Shown here: one piece after another, positions 1-10,103 of the stretch
How positions within the stretch are numbered: the stretch's first letter is position 1
How the letters are laid out: each line of letters starts with the position of its first letter
Assembly (NCBI GenBank): GCA_012861695.1
Contig: JAAOOA010000638.1
Span: 78,501 to 142,500 of the forward strand
Source: Trematomus loennbergii
Taxonomy: Eukaryota > Chordata > Actinopteri > Perciformes > Nototheniidae
Direction of reading: 5' to 3'
Length of the DNA stretch: 64,000 bases
Notes under the pieces: model-generated
Database searches by the model: none
What the model was told of the DNA's origin: nothing
Seen by the model: the letters and a program-made list of their open reading frames with translations, nothing else
Position numbers and translations under genes: made by a program

Positions 1-388
1 ATAGTTTCTGGGGGTTTCAACCAGAAAGTGGCCATATTTGGATTCTTGCTTGGCTGCAAGTTAGCATCTGGCAGTTTTTTATGTACTGGGGACCCGAACT
101 ATACATTTCCAACATACAATTTGGGTTTTGTTTAAATGTCAGGGTTGTCTATGAGATGGCAAATAGACTAATATGAGTTTGGCTGGTCCTAGTGAAGTCT
201 GTTGTCTTGAATTCATCTTGTGGGAGCGCTGTGAGTGTTGTACAGTGTGTGACTATGGTGTTGTTTATTATGTTAGGTTTGAGTTGCTGTGTTGAAGGGA
301 GATTTGTGGAAACGTTGAGAAGTGGAAAGTAGACCTATGCATAGATGGTATGTTTACGGTTAGGTAATGGTCCTGACTGACCAATATT
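1..388. other. Unannotated stretch
   Basis: I see no repeat family, tandem array or coding signal here. The sequence is mixed-composition, stop-rich on both strands, and ends where a family A element begins. Confidence 0.5.
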
Positions 389-913
389 CAGAGATGGCAA
401 AAGCACACACATCCTTTACCCAAGTAGTACAGATACTCATGTTTAAAAATACTCTGGTGAAAGTAGAAGTACTGACTAAACTTATTTTCTCAAGTAAAAG
501 TAAAGAGGGCTTTGAAATGTACTTCAGTAAAAAGTACCCATAACTAGCAGCTGTTTTAAAGAGTACCTGACCTCCCTTTATATTAATAGAACAATAATGT
601 CATTGTTAGCTAATGAATGTTTCCATGCTGAACAACGGCAACATGACAACGTTTTCATTGGTCCCTCTTCTTTAGAGAAGACCAGGAAATGATGGATACA
701 CGGATCGTGTTCAAATCAATAGGCACGCAATGACTCTAAATAATAATGATCACGCCACCAAACACACATTCAAACTAAAGGAACCAGCCTGTTTGGAAAA
801 TGTAAGAAGTAGAAAGTACAGGTATTTGTGTTCAAAATGTGAGAAGTAAAAGTAAAAAGTCGTCAGAAAAATAAGCAGTGGAGTAAAGTACTGATAGCAG
901 AAAAATGTAATAA
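389..913 (+). mobile_element. Family A hAT-like element, 3'-truncated copy
   Basis: It starts with the terminal motif CAGAGATGGCAAAAG and matches the copies at 46679 and, in reverse, 12552. The body keeps the conserved block GACCTCCCTTTATATTAATA and about two units of the family's 37-bp repeat (near 790-850). The far end, which should finish in CTTCCCACCTCTG, is missing after about 913. CAG-type ends suggest the hAT superfamily. No transposase is encoded, so this is a non-autonomous element. Confidence 0.7.
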
Positions 914-1487
914 CCCTAACCCAGCTATTCAAATGAATGCATACTTCCAAATGAACCCTAAGTGCTCTGCTTCAGTTTAGATGGAAGTTAAAAGGACAGG
1001 CTAGTGTTTAGGTGTCAGTACCTGGTTAGGAGTAATGCTTCTCCTCTTTTTGTTGAAGAGCCGCTCTGACAGCTCACACACTAACCATGCCAGAGGGAAA
1101 TCTAGCTGTTTCAATATGCAAATATTTCTCAATGTGACACATGAAAACTCGGCTCAGCTTATCAATTATACTGATCCTCGGCTGATGGCGTTCTGGTGTA
1201 AAGAGGTTTTCATGAAAACAAAAACAATTATATAAACCCAAACAATTTCACCTTTTTCATTGAGCACTTGGAAACAAAGGGCGTTACAGAAAGCACAAAT
1301 TTGAAAGAAAAGTGGATCCTTGAGTAATGAAAGATCAATTAAGACGAGCAAAAGCATTTATACAGATATTGAGGAGAAATCTCGATATTCCATCTTTTTT
1401 TGCATGATATTATTATGGTATTTTTGGTAAGCAACCATGTAAATGCAAGGCTCAAGATTCAAGATTCAAAGGTTTTATTATATGCAC
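914..1487. other. Unannotated stretch with a short family G fragment
   Basis: Mostly apparently unique sequence. At 1450-1483 a short piece reading AAGATTCAAGATTCAAAGG resembles the AATCTTGAA-type end of the family G tails seen at 42475 and 57395. Open frames here are under 70 codons and are not convincing. Confidence 0.45.
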
Positions 1488-1491
1488 TTAA

Positions 1492-2833
1492 CCTGTTAAG
1501 CCCAGGCTTTCTTTTCACGAAACTGTGTCTCAGGGCTTCTTAACATTTAACAACCTATTAATGTGTCATACCCACTTAACGGGAAAAACTCAGCTAACTG
1601 ATGATATGAACCATTTTACCGAAACAAAACACAAGTCTAACGCTGAGCCTTTGAATTAGCCTTGAGCGAAAGAAATGCTGACGCACTTACAGATGGAGCC
1701 TCTTATTTTGGACCCCAGCATACAGCTTCCTGCCTACTGCCAGCCAGTTACCTGCCTAAGACCTGCCAAAGACCAGTATTCAGGAATGTTAGGCCCTCCC
1801 ACTATTCTCCAATTTCGGGGTTTAACCAGGAGATGGCGCTATATATTAAATAACTATGGCCAAAGTAAGACTTAGTTTTTCACAAGAGACAATGCAGATA
1901 TTATATAAAAAACTAAAGTTAAATCTTGTTTTAATGCCCCAAGAGCAATAACATCTTGTCACAAGCTTTTTGGAAGAAAAAGACTTCAAGAGACCTGTAG
2001 TTGACTAATTACAGGCCTCAATAAAGTTCTGCCATTGGTTGTGAAAAACAACGGTGGACATAGTGGAAAGTGAAATTGAGATTGTCAAATTTAGCACAGA
2101 GATTGTCAAATTTAGCACAGAACTTTTTTCTGATCAAAAGTTGTGTTCAATGGCATTAAAACGATAAAAACGCTGCTGAAGGTTAATCCAATGTCTCTGT
2201 GTCCCTTTGAAATGATTACTGATAATCCATCTTCCTATTTATGGCTATAACTTAGTTTTCAGTTTTCAGTTTTCAGAGCGTAACATAGCTTTCGGTTTGG
2301 GCAAGCTGCGTGCGCATCACTCTCCTTCCTCAATGGTAATGTGTAGGTGGATTTAGGAACCTCCCCTTCGATTCTATTGGTTAAAAAGGGGTGTCAATCA
2401 TCAAATCGACCGAGGGGGGCCAGAGATATGGAAAATCCACCCAAATGACCCCAGAAGTGCGTTTTTTTTTCTAATCTCTCTAAATAGCTCAAATGTCACT
2501 TGTTTTGTATCAATCTTGATACAGGGTACTTATTATATGTTATAGTTTGGATTCCTAAAGCTTTTAGTCAACGATCCCATCATTCAAGGGTGGTTTTCAC
2601 TATAAGCAATGTTTTATTTTGGACGTGACACTATCATTTACGTTTTTTTACTATGTTCAATCTGAATTGACTTTAAAATAAAAAAATTCTATATTGACAT
2701 CCAACTCACAGGTTTATCATTGCTTTGAGAAAAAAGATTATTAATTTACCCCTTTTAGAAGTGAAGATATAGTCATTTGTTCTGGGATGCCATTTTCCAG
2801 CCTGAGACCTGAAAAACAGGGGGGCTTAACTGG
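1492..2833. mobile_element. Family B piggyBac-like TTAA element, copy 1
   Basis: The element is bounded by TTAA at 1488-1491 and 2834-2837. Its ends are inverted: CCTGTTAAGCCC at the left and GGGGCTTAACTGG at the right. TTAA target duplication with CC..GG ends is characteristic of piggyBac elements. Internal landmarks shared with other copies include CTCAGCTAACTGAT near the left, CTTGATACAGGGTACTTATT in the middle, and CCTGAAAAACAGG near the right. No transposase reading frame is visible, so it is a non-autonomous derivative. Kolobok elements also use TTAA, so the superfamily is inferred. Confidence 0.75.
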
Positions 2834-2880
2834 TTAAGACAAAACATTTAGACAATTGTGAAGACAATATGTCTACAAGT

Positions 2881-3015
2881 ATCAAGGCAAGTTTATTTAT
2901 ACAGCACCTTTCAACACAAGGCAATTCAAAGTGCTCTACAAAAATGAAAGACATTAAGAAACATATTATAAAATGGCATTTAAAAACACTCATTTAAAAG
3001 CAAAGATAATAAAAT
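2881..3015 (-). mobile_element. L2-type LINE 3' tail, 5'-truncated
   Basis: Read on the minus strand it ends with GCACTTTGAATTGCCTTGTG, then a GGTGCT..ATAAATAAACTTGCC terminus. This matches the 3' end of the larger L2 relic at 41374-41430. Only the untranslated tail is present, as expected from 5'-truncated insertion. Confidence 0.75.
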
Positions 3016-3049
3016 ATGAATAACAACGGTACATGAATTAAAGTGACAG

Positions 3050-4526
3050 TACACACATCTGAAATGTTTAGTCTGACTCTCAATCATTGCTCACTTTTTA
3101 GCAGAAATAGTTTTCAATGATCTCACTTTCTTTCTACTTTCTTTTTTAACTTATCCGTTAGTTAAGTGTTTCATGCTAAACGAACCCCCCTTTGGAAAAT
3201 GTTAATCTGCAACCCAATATCTACTTCTACTATATCACTACTATATATTCCTAAAACAACCTTGTCTGCAGAATAGTCTTAGAAGCAAAAGCAGAGGGCA
3301 GAATGGATAAGATATTTTAAAGTCAACCTCCATTATGTGCAGCGAGCCATAAAAAGCTAACGGATGGATGGAAAGTGGAAGGGAACGGCTGAGAAATACA
3401 GTTTGGCCGACAGCCTGATCACCTGAGGGCCGGCAGACATTGAAGAGTTACGGAGGGATCAGAGGGAGAGCGAGAAGGATCAAGCGTGGAATAGATTGTC
3501 AGGTAAAGCCCTTATTTACACAGATAGCCTCCAGAGTCGTTCTGTTGAAGCATCGTATTGGATGTCAGGAATCAATCCTTCGCTAATTGTGTCCGGTGTT
3601 GAAGATCGTACAGAAACATGGAAGGTTTTGACAGGAGGTTATGGATTGTGAGGATTAGAAGACAATGTAACTCACCACGGCTGATGTCTAAACACAAAAG
3701 ATTGAGAAGCAGTGGTAGGTGGTGTTATAAAGTTACAGTTTTACTCAGTCCGGGCATAAAAGGTGTGACCTCACACACCACCACGAGGTACGACAAACTC
3801 CCTTCTTTCTATACTATACCTCCATTCATCAGTTTTACACATATTTCAACTTTTACCCTGTTAGTTTATCCCTTTAGACTTTGATCACAGACCTTAATGA
3901 ACACACCTCTGAAACCTTGGGATTCAATACCCGTAAAGCACTGCTGCCATATTTAGATCAATCGATCATGGTGACCTCCAATATGACATAGAATCCAACA
4001 ACAGAGTTATCTTAGGTGCGACTTACCTGTTGTTTTCTCTGGCGTTTTGCAAGACTCCGTCAGGGATTGATCCTCAACCAAGGAACAGGACACTGGAATC
4101 AAAACTGGACCTGGGACTCAAGCTATTTGAGAACAGGTTACTTTGCCGTCTGACTTGTCACTTATCCAACAATAATCAGAAGGGCTACATGGACTTTACT
4201 TTCCTCTCAATGTGAACAGGTAGTTTTATTAAAGTTTCACAAGTTATAACACCACACATCAATAAAAAATGAAATGCGTTTTTCCCAGATACATATTATA
4301 TCCGAGATTTTTGACTCACTATGAGTTAGTAAACGATCGTCTTCCGTGGCTTGCTAAAGCAGGAGAGTTCAAGTTCGAAGGGAGAAGCTTTTCTTTCTTT
4401 CATTGTACATGTATAATGAAATTAAATGATTATATTTCATTTTATTCTATTCCTCTTTATCAGTATTCTCAAACATACCAGAACTGTGATGTATAATGGC
4501 TAGTCTTGCTGTATGTTGGACTACTT
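3050..4526. other. Unannotated, apparently unique stretch
   Basis: I recognise no transposon ends, tandem arrays or coding exons in this 1.5-kb block. The open frames at 3618-3884 and 4030-4215 show no family signature, no repeat and no flanking splice pattern that I trust. It is one of the longer clean stretches in the window, so a regulatory function is possible but not shown. Confidence 0.4.
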
Positions 4527-4537
4527 TAACAGACATA

Positions 4538-4645
4538 ATATTACATTACATTGCATTTAGCTGACGCTTTTATCCAAAGCGACTTAAAATAAGTGCATTC
4601 GACCAAGATGATACAAACTTGACGAAGACAGAATCATATAAGTGT
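4538..4645 (-). mobile_element. Rex1-like LINE 3' tail
   Basis: On the minus strand it reads AAGTCGCTTTGGATAAAAGC and runs into an AATGTAATGTAAT end. The same tail, including the upstream TTGTATCTTCTTGGTCGAATG-like block, ends the longer element at 18797-19470. This tail is typical of teleost Rex1/Babar LINEs. Confidence 0.8.
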
Positions 4646-4895
4646 TTGATGGTGTTATAAATGAACATTAGTTGTATCATGGCCTCCTTACAGCTCTGAA
4701 GGAGGAACTATAAGTATTTAGAGATTTATTAGCCTGGTTTTGGACTGCCTGATCCTATTCGTTGGAGTTGCATGCCGAAAGTTTGCCTCATCTTTAGTAC
4801 AGTATTTCCCTCCCTGGACGAATAAGAGCGTCACTGTTGATACAGCAAGTGAAAAAGCAAGAGTGAAGGAATTATGAATGGGGAATGTTGAGAGA

Positions 4896-5526
4896 AGACT
4901 TAGGGCGCATTCACACCAGCCTTGTATAGTCCGGTTGAATCGAACCCTTAATGTCTTTTATTGTTGTAAAGCACTTTGAATTACCCTGTGTTAGGGTTAG
5001 GGTTAGGTTTGGGTTAGGAGTAGGGTTATGGATTCCGGTATGGGATTGGGTTGCACTGGCCTAGGGGTCTGTGGATGGGTGTTGTGAGTGTGTTTGTCTG
5101 TTAGTGTTGGGGTAGATGGACCAAGGAGGAGGAGTAGTTCAGATCATCCCTGGGACTGTTGGGTTAGGGTTAGGGTTAGGGTTAGGTTTGGGTTAGGAGT
5201 GGGGTTATGGATTCCGGTATGGGATTGGGTTGCACTGGCCTAGGGGTCTGTGGATGGGTGTTGTGAGTGTGTTTGTCTGTCAGTGTTGGGGTACATGGAC
5301 CAAGGAGGAGGAGTAGTTCAGATCGTCCCTGGGACTGTTGGGCAGAGGAGAGGGGGGGATCCAGAGGAGATACGTCTAAACGTCGTTGAGTCTTAAGACT
5401 TAGGGCGCATTCACACCAGCCTTGTATAGTCCGGTTGAATCGAACCCTTAATGTCTTTTATTGTTGTAAAGCACTTTGAATTACCCTGTGTTAGGGTTAG
5501 GGTTAGGGTTAGGGTTAGGGTTAGGT
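4896..5526 (+). repeat. Interstitial telomere-repeat cluster in a tandem duplication
   Basis: Runs of TTAGGG occur at about 4990-5010, 5163-5186 and 5491-5526. A block starting AGACTTAGGGCGCATTCACA at 4896 is repeated 500 bp later at 5396. Within it, a unit containing GGATTCCGGTATGGGATTGG repeats with a 179-bp offset (about 4990-5168 and 5169-5347). The TTAGGG runs directly follow GTAAAGCACTTTGAATTACC, which resembles a LINE 3' tail. The cluster could be an internal telomere scar or a minisatellite that contains TTAGGG by chance. Confidence 0.8.
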
Positions 5527-5956
5527 TTTTGTGTTGGATTGGGGTTTTGGGTTCTCGGTTGAGAATAAGTTGCACGGGCCTAAGGAACTGTGGATGGGTG
5601 TGTGTGTATTATTTGACATAAGGTCAAATATGAGTTTTTAAAGGTGTTTGGACCAATTCTGGAAAGTGTGTGTGCTTATGACTGGTTGTAGGCTGAGGGG
5701 ATCCTGGCTATGATCCTCAGAGAAGTCAACAGAAGAACGGGAGTCTGGGTCCCAGTGGGTGGGGCAGCTGGAGCCAGAGCCCAATTCTAGAGGCGAGCTG
5801 GTCTTGGTAGGGGGAAGAAAAGGGGGAAGTGAGAGATAGTGTGTGTGCTTGTGACTGGTTGTAGGCTGAGGGGATCCTGGGCTATGATCCTCAGAGAAAT
5901 CAACAGACGAATGGGATTCTGTGTCCCACTGGGTGGGGCAGCTGGAGCCAGAGCCA
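5527..5956 (+). repeat. Diverged duplicate blocks following the telomere-like cluster
   Basis: A diverged copy of the 179-bp unit lies at about 5530-5605 (GGGCCTAAGGAACTGTGGAT compared with GGCCTAGGGGTCTGTGGAT). A second duplication follows: a block beginning GACTGGTTGTAGGCTGAGGG at about 5680 recurs about 172 bp later at 5851. The 88-codon frame at 5839-6105 crosses this repeat and is not a credible gene. Confidence 0.65.
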
Positions 5957-6184
5957 TGGTCTTGAGGCGAGACCTATATGTTCACTTTCTTTTATGGGGT
6001 TTTATATTTTATATTGATACATCGACTCAGTTGTCTTGTGTCTTATCTGTCAGAAAGAAACCATTATTTATTTTATTGTATTTAATTGTATGGTCATACA
6101 TTTGACCTCCTTGTGTCTATTAACCTGATCAAATGTTATAATTTGCTGCATGTACCTTTTACAGTTCTTAAATCTGAGGGAATT

Positions 6185-6258
6185 TCTCGTTGTGTCATTT
6201 TGTAAAGCACTTTGAGCTGCATGTGTTGTATGAAAAGTGCTATTAAATTATTATTAAT
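6185..6258 (+). mobile_element. LINE/SINE-type 3' tail
   Basis: It contains TTTTGTAAAGCACTTTGAGC, followed by a GAAAAGTGCTATTAAATTATTATT end. This is the usual 3' terminus of L2-type fish LINEs and of SINEs that borrow their tails. The element body upstream is not recognisable. Confidence 0.6.
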
Positions 6259-6259
6259 G

Positions 6260-7127
6260 TTCGGTATGATCATCTGTTATTGGCAGGTTAAGACGAGCGA
6301 AAGACATTGAGAAACTAGAAGGGAAAATAGAGGAATAATTACTGCTGTCTTGTTGAACGTCTAAATGAATGAAGCCTCTTTGTATTTGCATGTTCCTCCA
6401 TCCCTGTCTACACTAAGTATGCAGTTTAATAGAACATAACACGATACTGCAGTTCTGTTTGTCATTTATTCTACGTTTTAAAAGCCCTTCAACCAATTTC
6501 CCCACACAGATGGCGCAGCAAATGTGATCAGGGATACCAGCACAATTGTCTCTATCACTCTGCAGCCATTTGTAACCCATATCAGCTGTTTTCTTGGCAA
6601 ACAGAAAAACACTCAAGCAAAGCAGGGGCTTATTGCATCCTCTTAAAAATTCAATAGCTGGTTTGAAATGGAATATTCCAACGATTCAGATGAACACTTC
6701 AGTGCAGAGCTGACGAGCGCATTCACTCACTTTTATGTTTTGTGACTTGAATTACCACTTATAGAGTAAGAAAATCTATCATTAGCACATTAGTGCGAGT
6801 GGAAATCAAATATTTATGTCACTTGGAAAGGACTGTATAGGTGAGTGCAGCACACATTTGGATTACAGCAATTAAAAATGAAGGCTGTAATTATTCATCT
6901 CATATCTTGTTGTTTTCTGCCACCTGCATGCCTCCACGGTCGTTTTCAGAGAGACGCTTGGAAACATTTCCCCGAGGCTTTTACTGCGTCTGTTTCCCGA
7001 TAATCACACGGAGGCTTGACAAAATGAACCATTGATCACAGAGAGGAAAGAGAAAGAAATATCGATCCAGAGGCGGCTGATTTCAATATGAATGGAGCCT
7101 CAGATCAATGATGACCTGCAGCATGAG
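6260..7127. other. Unique AT-rich stretch, candidate conserved non-coding DNA
   Basis: There are no transposon ends or arrays. The part at about 6660-7040 has non-repetitive sequence with homeodomain-like AATTA cores, for example GCTGTAATTATTCATCTC near 6884. No frame over 70 codons shows a recognisable protein. Reading it as regulatory DNA is inference only. Confidence 0.35.
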
Positions 7128-7132
7128 CAGAG

Positions 7133-8235
7133 GTGGAAGAAGTACTCAGATCTTGTACTTGAGGAAAAGTAGAAGTACTCAGGTCTTGTACTTGAGGAAA
7201 AGTAGAAGTACTCAGATATTGTACTTGAGTAAAAGTCGAAGTACTCAGATCTTGTACTTGAGTAAAAGTAGAAGTACTCAGATATTGTACTTGAGGAAAA
7301 GTAGAAGTACTCAGATATTGTACTTGAGTAAAAGTCGAAGTACTCAGATCTTGTACTTGAGTAAAAGTAGAAGTACTCAGGTCTTGTACTTGAGTAAAAG
7401 TAGAAGTACTCAGAACTTGTAATTGAGTAAAAGTAGAAGTACTCAGATCTTGTAATTGAGTAAAAGTAGAAGTACTCAGATCTTGTAATTGAGTAAAAGT
7501 AGAAGTACTCAGGTCTTGTAATTGAGTAAAAGTAGAAGTACTCAGATCTTGTACTTGAGTAAAAGTAGAAGTACTCAGTCATTTTACTTGAGTAAAAGTA
7601 GAAGTACTCAGATCTTGTACTTGAGTAAAAGTAGAAGTACTCAGATCTTGTAATTGAGTAAAAGTAGAAGTACTCAGGTCTTGTAATTGAGTAAAAGTAG
7701 AAGTACTCAGATCTTGTACTTGAGTAAAAGTAGAAGTACTCAGATCTTGTACTTGAGTAAAAGTAGAAGTACTCAGATCTTGTACTTGAGTAAAAGTAGA
7801 AGTACTCAGGTCTTGTACTTGAGTAAAAGTAGAAGTACTCAGGTCTTGTAATTGAGTAAAAGTAGAAATACTCAGATCTTGTACTTGAGTAAAAGTAGAA
7901 GTACTCAGATCTTATACTTGAGTAAAAGTAGAAGTACTCAGATCTTGTACTTGAGTAAAAGTAGAAGTATTCAGATCTTGTACTTGAGTAAAAGTAGAAG
8001 TACTCAGATCTTGTACTTGAGTAAAAGTAGAAGTACTCAGGTCTTGTACTTGAGTAAAAGTAGAAGTACTCAGGTCTTGTAATTGAGTAAAAGTAGAAAT
8101 ACTCAGATCTTGTACTTGAGTAAAAGTAGAAGTACTCAGATCTTATACTTGAGTAAAAGTAGAAGTACTCAGATCTTGTACTTGAGTAAAAGTAGAAGTA
8201 TTCAGATCTTCTACTTGAGTAAAAGTAGAAGTACC
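7133..8235 (+). repeat. 33-bp minisatellite inside an R1 element, about 33 units
   Basis: Units begin AGAAGTACTCAGATCTTGTA and continue with CTTGAGTAAAAGT. Point variants occur (GTAATTGAG, CAGGTCTTG, GTCGAAGTAC), and longer blocks of several units recur. Because 33 is divisible by three, frames stay open on both strands, so the open frames at 7100-7582, 7108-7422 and 7852-8082 are artefacts and not genes. Confidence 0.95.
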
Positions 8236-9459
8236 AGAGTGTAGGGATACTCTGTTACAGTAAAAGTCCTGCATTCAAATGTTACTCAAGTAAAATGTCA
8301 AGAGTATCAGCATCAAATGAAAGAACCAAAAGTAAAGTACTCAGTAAAGTAAATGATCAGGGGTGAAAAGTACCTTCAGTGAAGTAAAAGTAGTAATACA
8401 TTGATGTCAAAATACTCCGTTCTCAGTGAAAGTCCCACATTTTTAAGTAAAAGTAGAAAAGTATTATTGAAAAAATATACTTAAGAGTATAAAAAGTACT
8501 ACTTCTGCAGGAAAATGGACTCTTTATGTGGTGTATTAATATATAAATGACATTATGAGATATTTATTATTGTTGCATCAAGCCGCATTTTACTCTCTTT
8601 TTTTTCTTTCAAGCAGTCCTTAAATAACAGATTTGTTTAACCTTTTCCTAATATATTGTATAATTTGTACCTTAGAGGTCACCTACACCTATCATGCTAT
8701 TTTTAGGCAATAGCATAGGTCTCAGATATATACAAAAAAAACATGTCTATGAAGTGTTTTGCTCAAAATACCAAACAGATCACCCATTCTAGCCATGCCT
8801 CAAATCCCTCTATTTCACTTCCTGTTTCAAAAGTGCTGATTCTGGGTATAAACAGGTCTCTCTTGAGAATGAGACCCTGTCTCTCAATGAGATGTTCACC
8901 TGTATTTTCAAAGGCTAAATAAAACAAATTAAAATAAAGCTTTTTTTTTTTTAAACTGAAAAATAAATAAAATAAGAGGGGCGGAGCTTATGCCGGCTCA
9001 TGCGGGACCTGGCAGCAGTGGTGTAGTCTACGTGATACGCTGGTATACGCCGTATACCCACTAGAAAATGCCAGTGATTTCCGTATACCCTCTTAAAAAT
9101 GAGCGATGATACGTAACAACATCATTTTGTGACTGCGCTTTCACGCTTTCGCCCCTTCTGTGTTAATACTTTTGGACGTCTGGGGCTTCCGTCGCCTGTG
9201 GCCTGTTGCTAAGCAACAGCAACACACTTTGTTCGGCTCTGACAAACCCCACGTTTCTCTAACGTTATCAGAATTTGATCCGTCCACCATTCAAGTTCGC
9301 GGAGCGCTAAACAGGAAGCAAACCTGAAACGAAAACAGACGACAATATTTCAATGTTTTACGAAGTTTTCCCCTACTACCACTACAGAAGAAGAGCCAGG
9401 TCAGGCGGCTGTCCTAAAGGTGACAGAGAACGAGCCCGGCGCTACCGCAAAGTTAGCCG

Positions 9460-9665
9460 GTAAGTGAAATTAGCATGGTTATCATTTACGTAACTGTAGC
9501 AGGGGATAGTTGGTTAGAACTAGCTAACTTGATCAACGTTAGTGTGGTGGATCAATGGAAGAGAAAGGGAGCGAGATACTGCGTGTGTGTGTGATGTGTG
9601 TGTGTGTGTATGTGCAGTCATAAACAGAACACAATGTTTATATTATCTCCTTGTTTCGGACACAG
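9460..9665 (+). other. Intron 1 of the hAT transposase relic
   Basis: It begins GTAAGTGAAAT after GCCG and ends in CGGACACAG. Exon 1 leaves one base of a codon and exon 2 supplies two, so the reading phase is kept. A short TG run lies inside. The assignment rests on splice consensus and continuity of the protein family pattern. Confidence 0.65.
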
Positions 9666-9758
9666 ATGAGAGCTCCTGGCCAGCTTTGTGGACTGAAAGT
9701 CAGGCTAGGGAATTTAAGAACAGGCATCCTTGGTTAGAGTGGAGGGACAGAAAGTTAG

Positions 9759-10103
9759 GTAAATGTCAGCACACATGCAAAGGAAAGCTGATCTAAACAA
9801 CAGAAATTCATAAAGTCAATGACTATGCAAATGAGAGTTAATTCATGGTCATGTTAAAAGTGCATTTAAAACATTTGCACCATTAAATTACTATATGTTA
9901 CTTATCAGTAGTTGTCAAATAATTAGCTATTGAAAAAGTGGAAACATTTTCTCCTTTTATCTGCTTTTCATGCATTTGTTAGCCATGATGTAAATTGTAA
10001 GCAGTTTATTAAATACTTTTGAGTAAATCTTGGCTCTTTTCTGCAGATGTTATTGGTAAAAACTTGTATTATGCTAATTAGTCATGGTTTTGTTTATTTC
10101 CAG
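9759..10103 (+). other. Intron 2 of the hAT transposase relic
   Basis: It begins GTAAATGTC and ends TTTATTTCCAG with a pyrimidine-rich tract. Splicing rebuilds a glycine codon and joins the two halves of the zinc-finger entry motif LGCALC, which strongly supports this intron. Confidence 0.75.

Noticed and set aside
7133..8235. CRISPR-like appearance: many regularly spaced near-identical units
   Set aside because: There are no unique spacers between repeats; it is a pure tandem array inside a transposon of a eukaryotic genome, with no cas genes.
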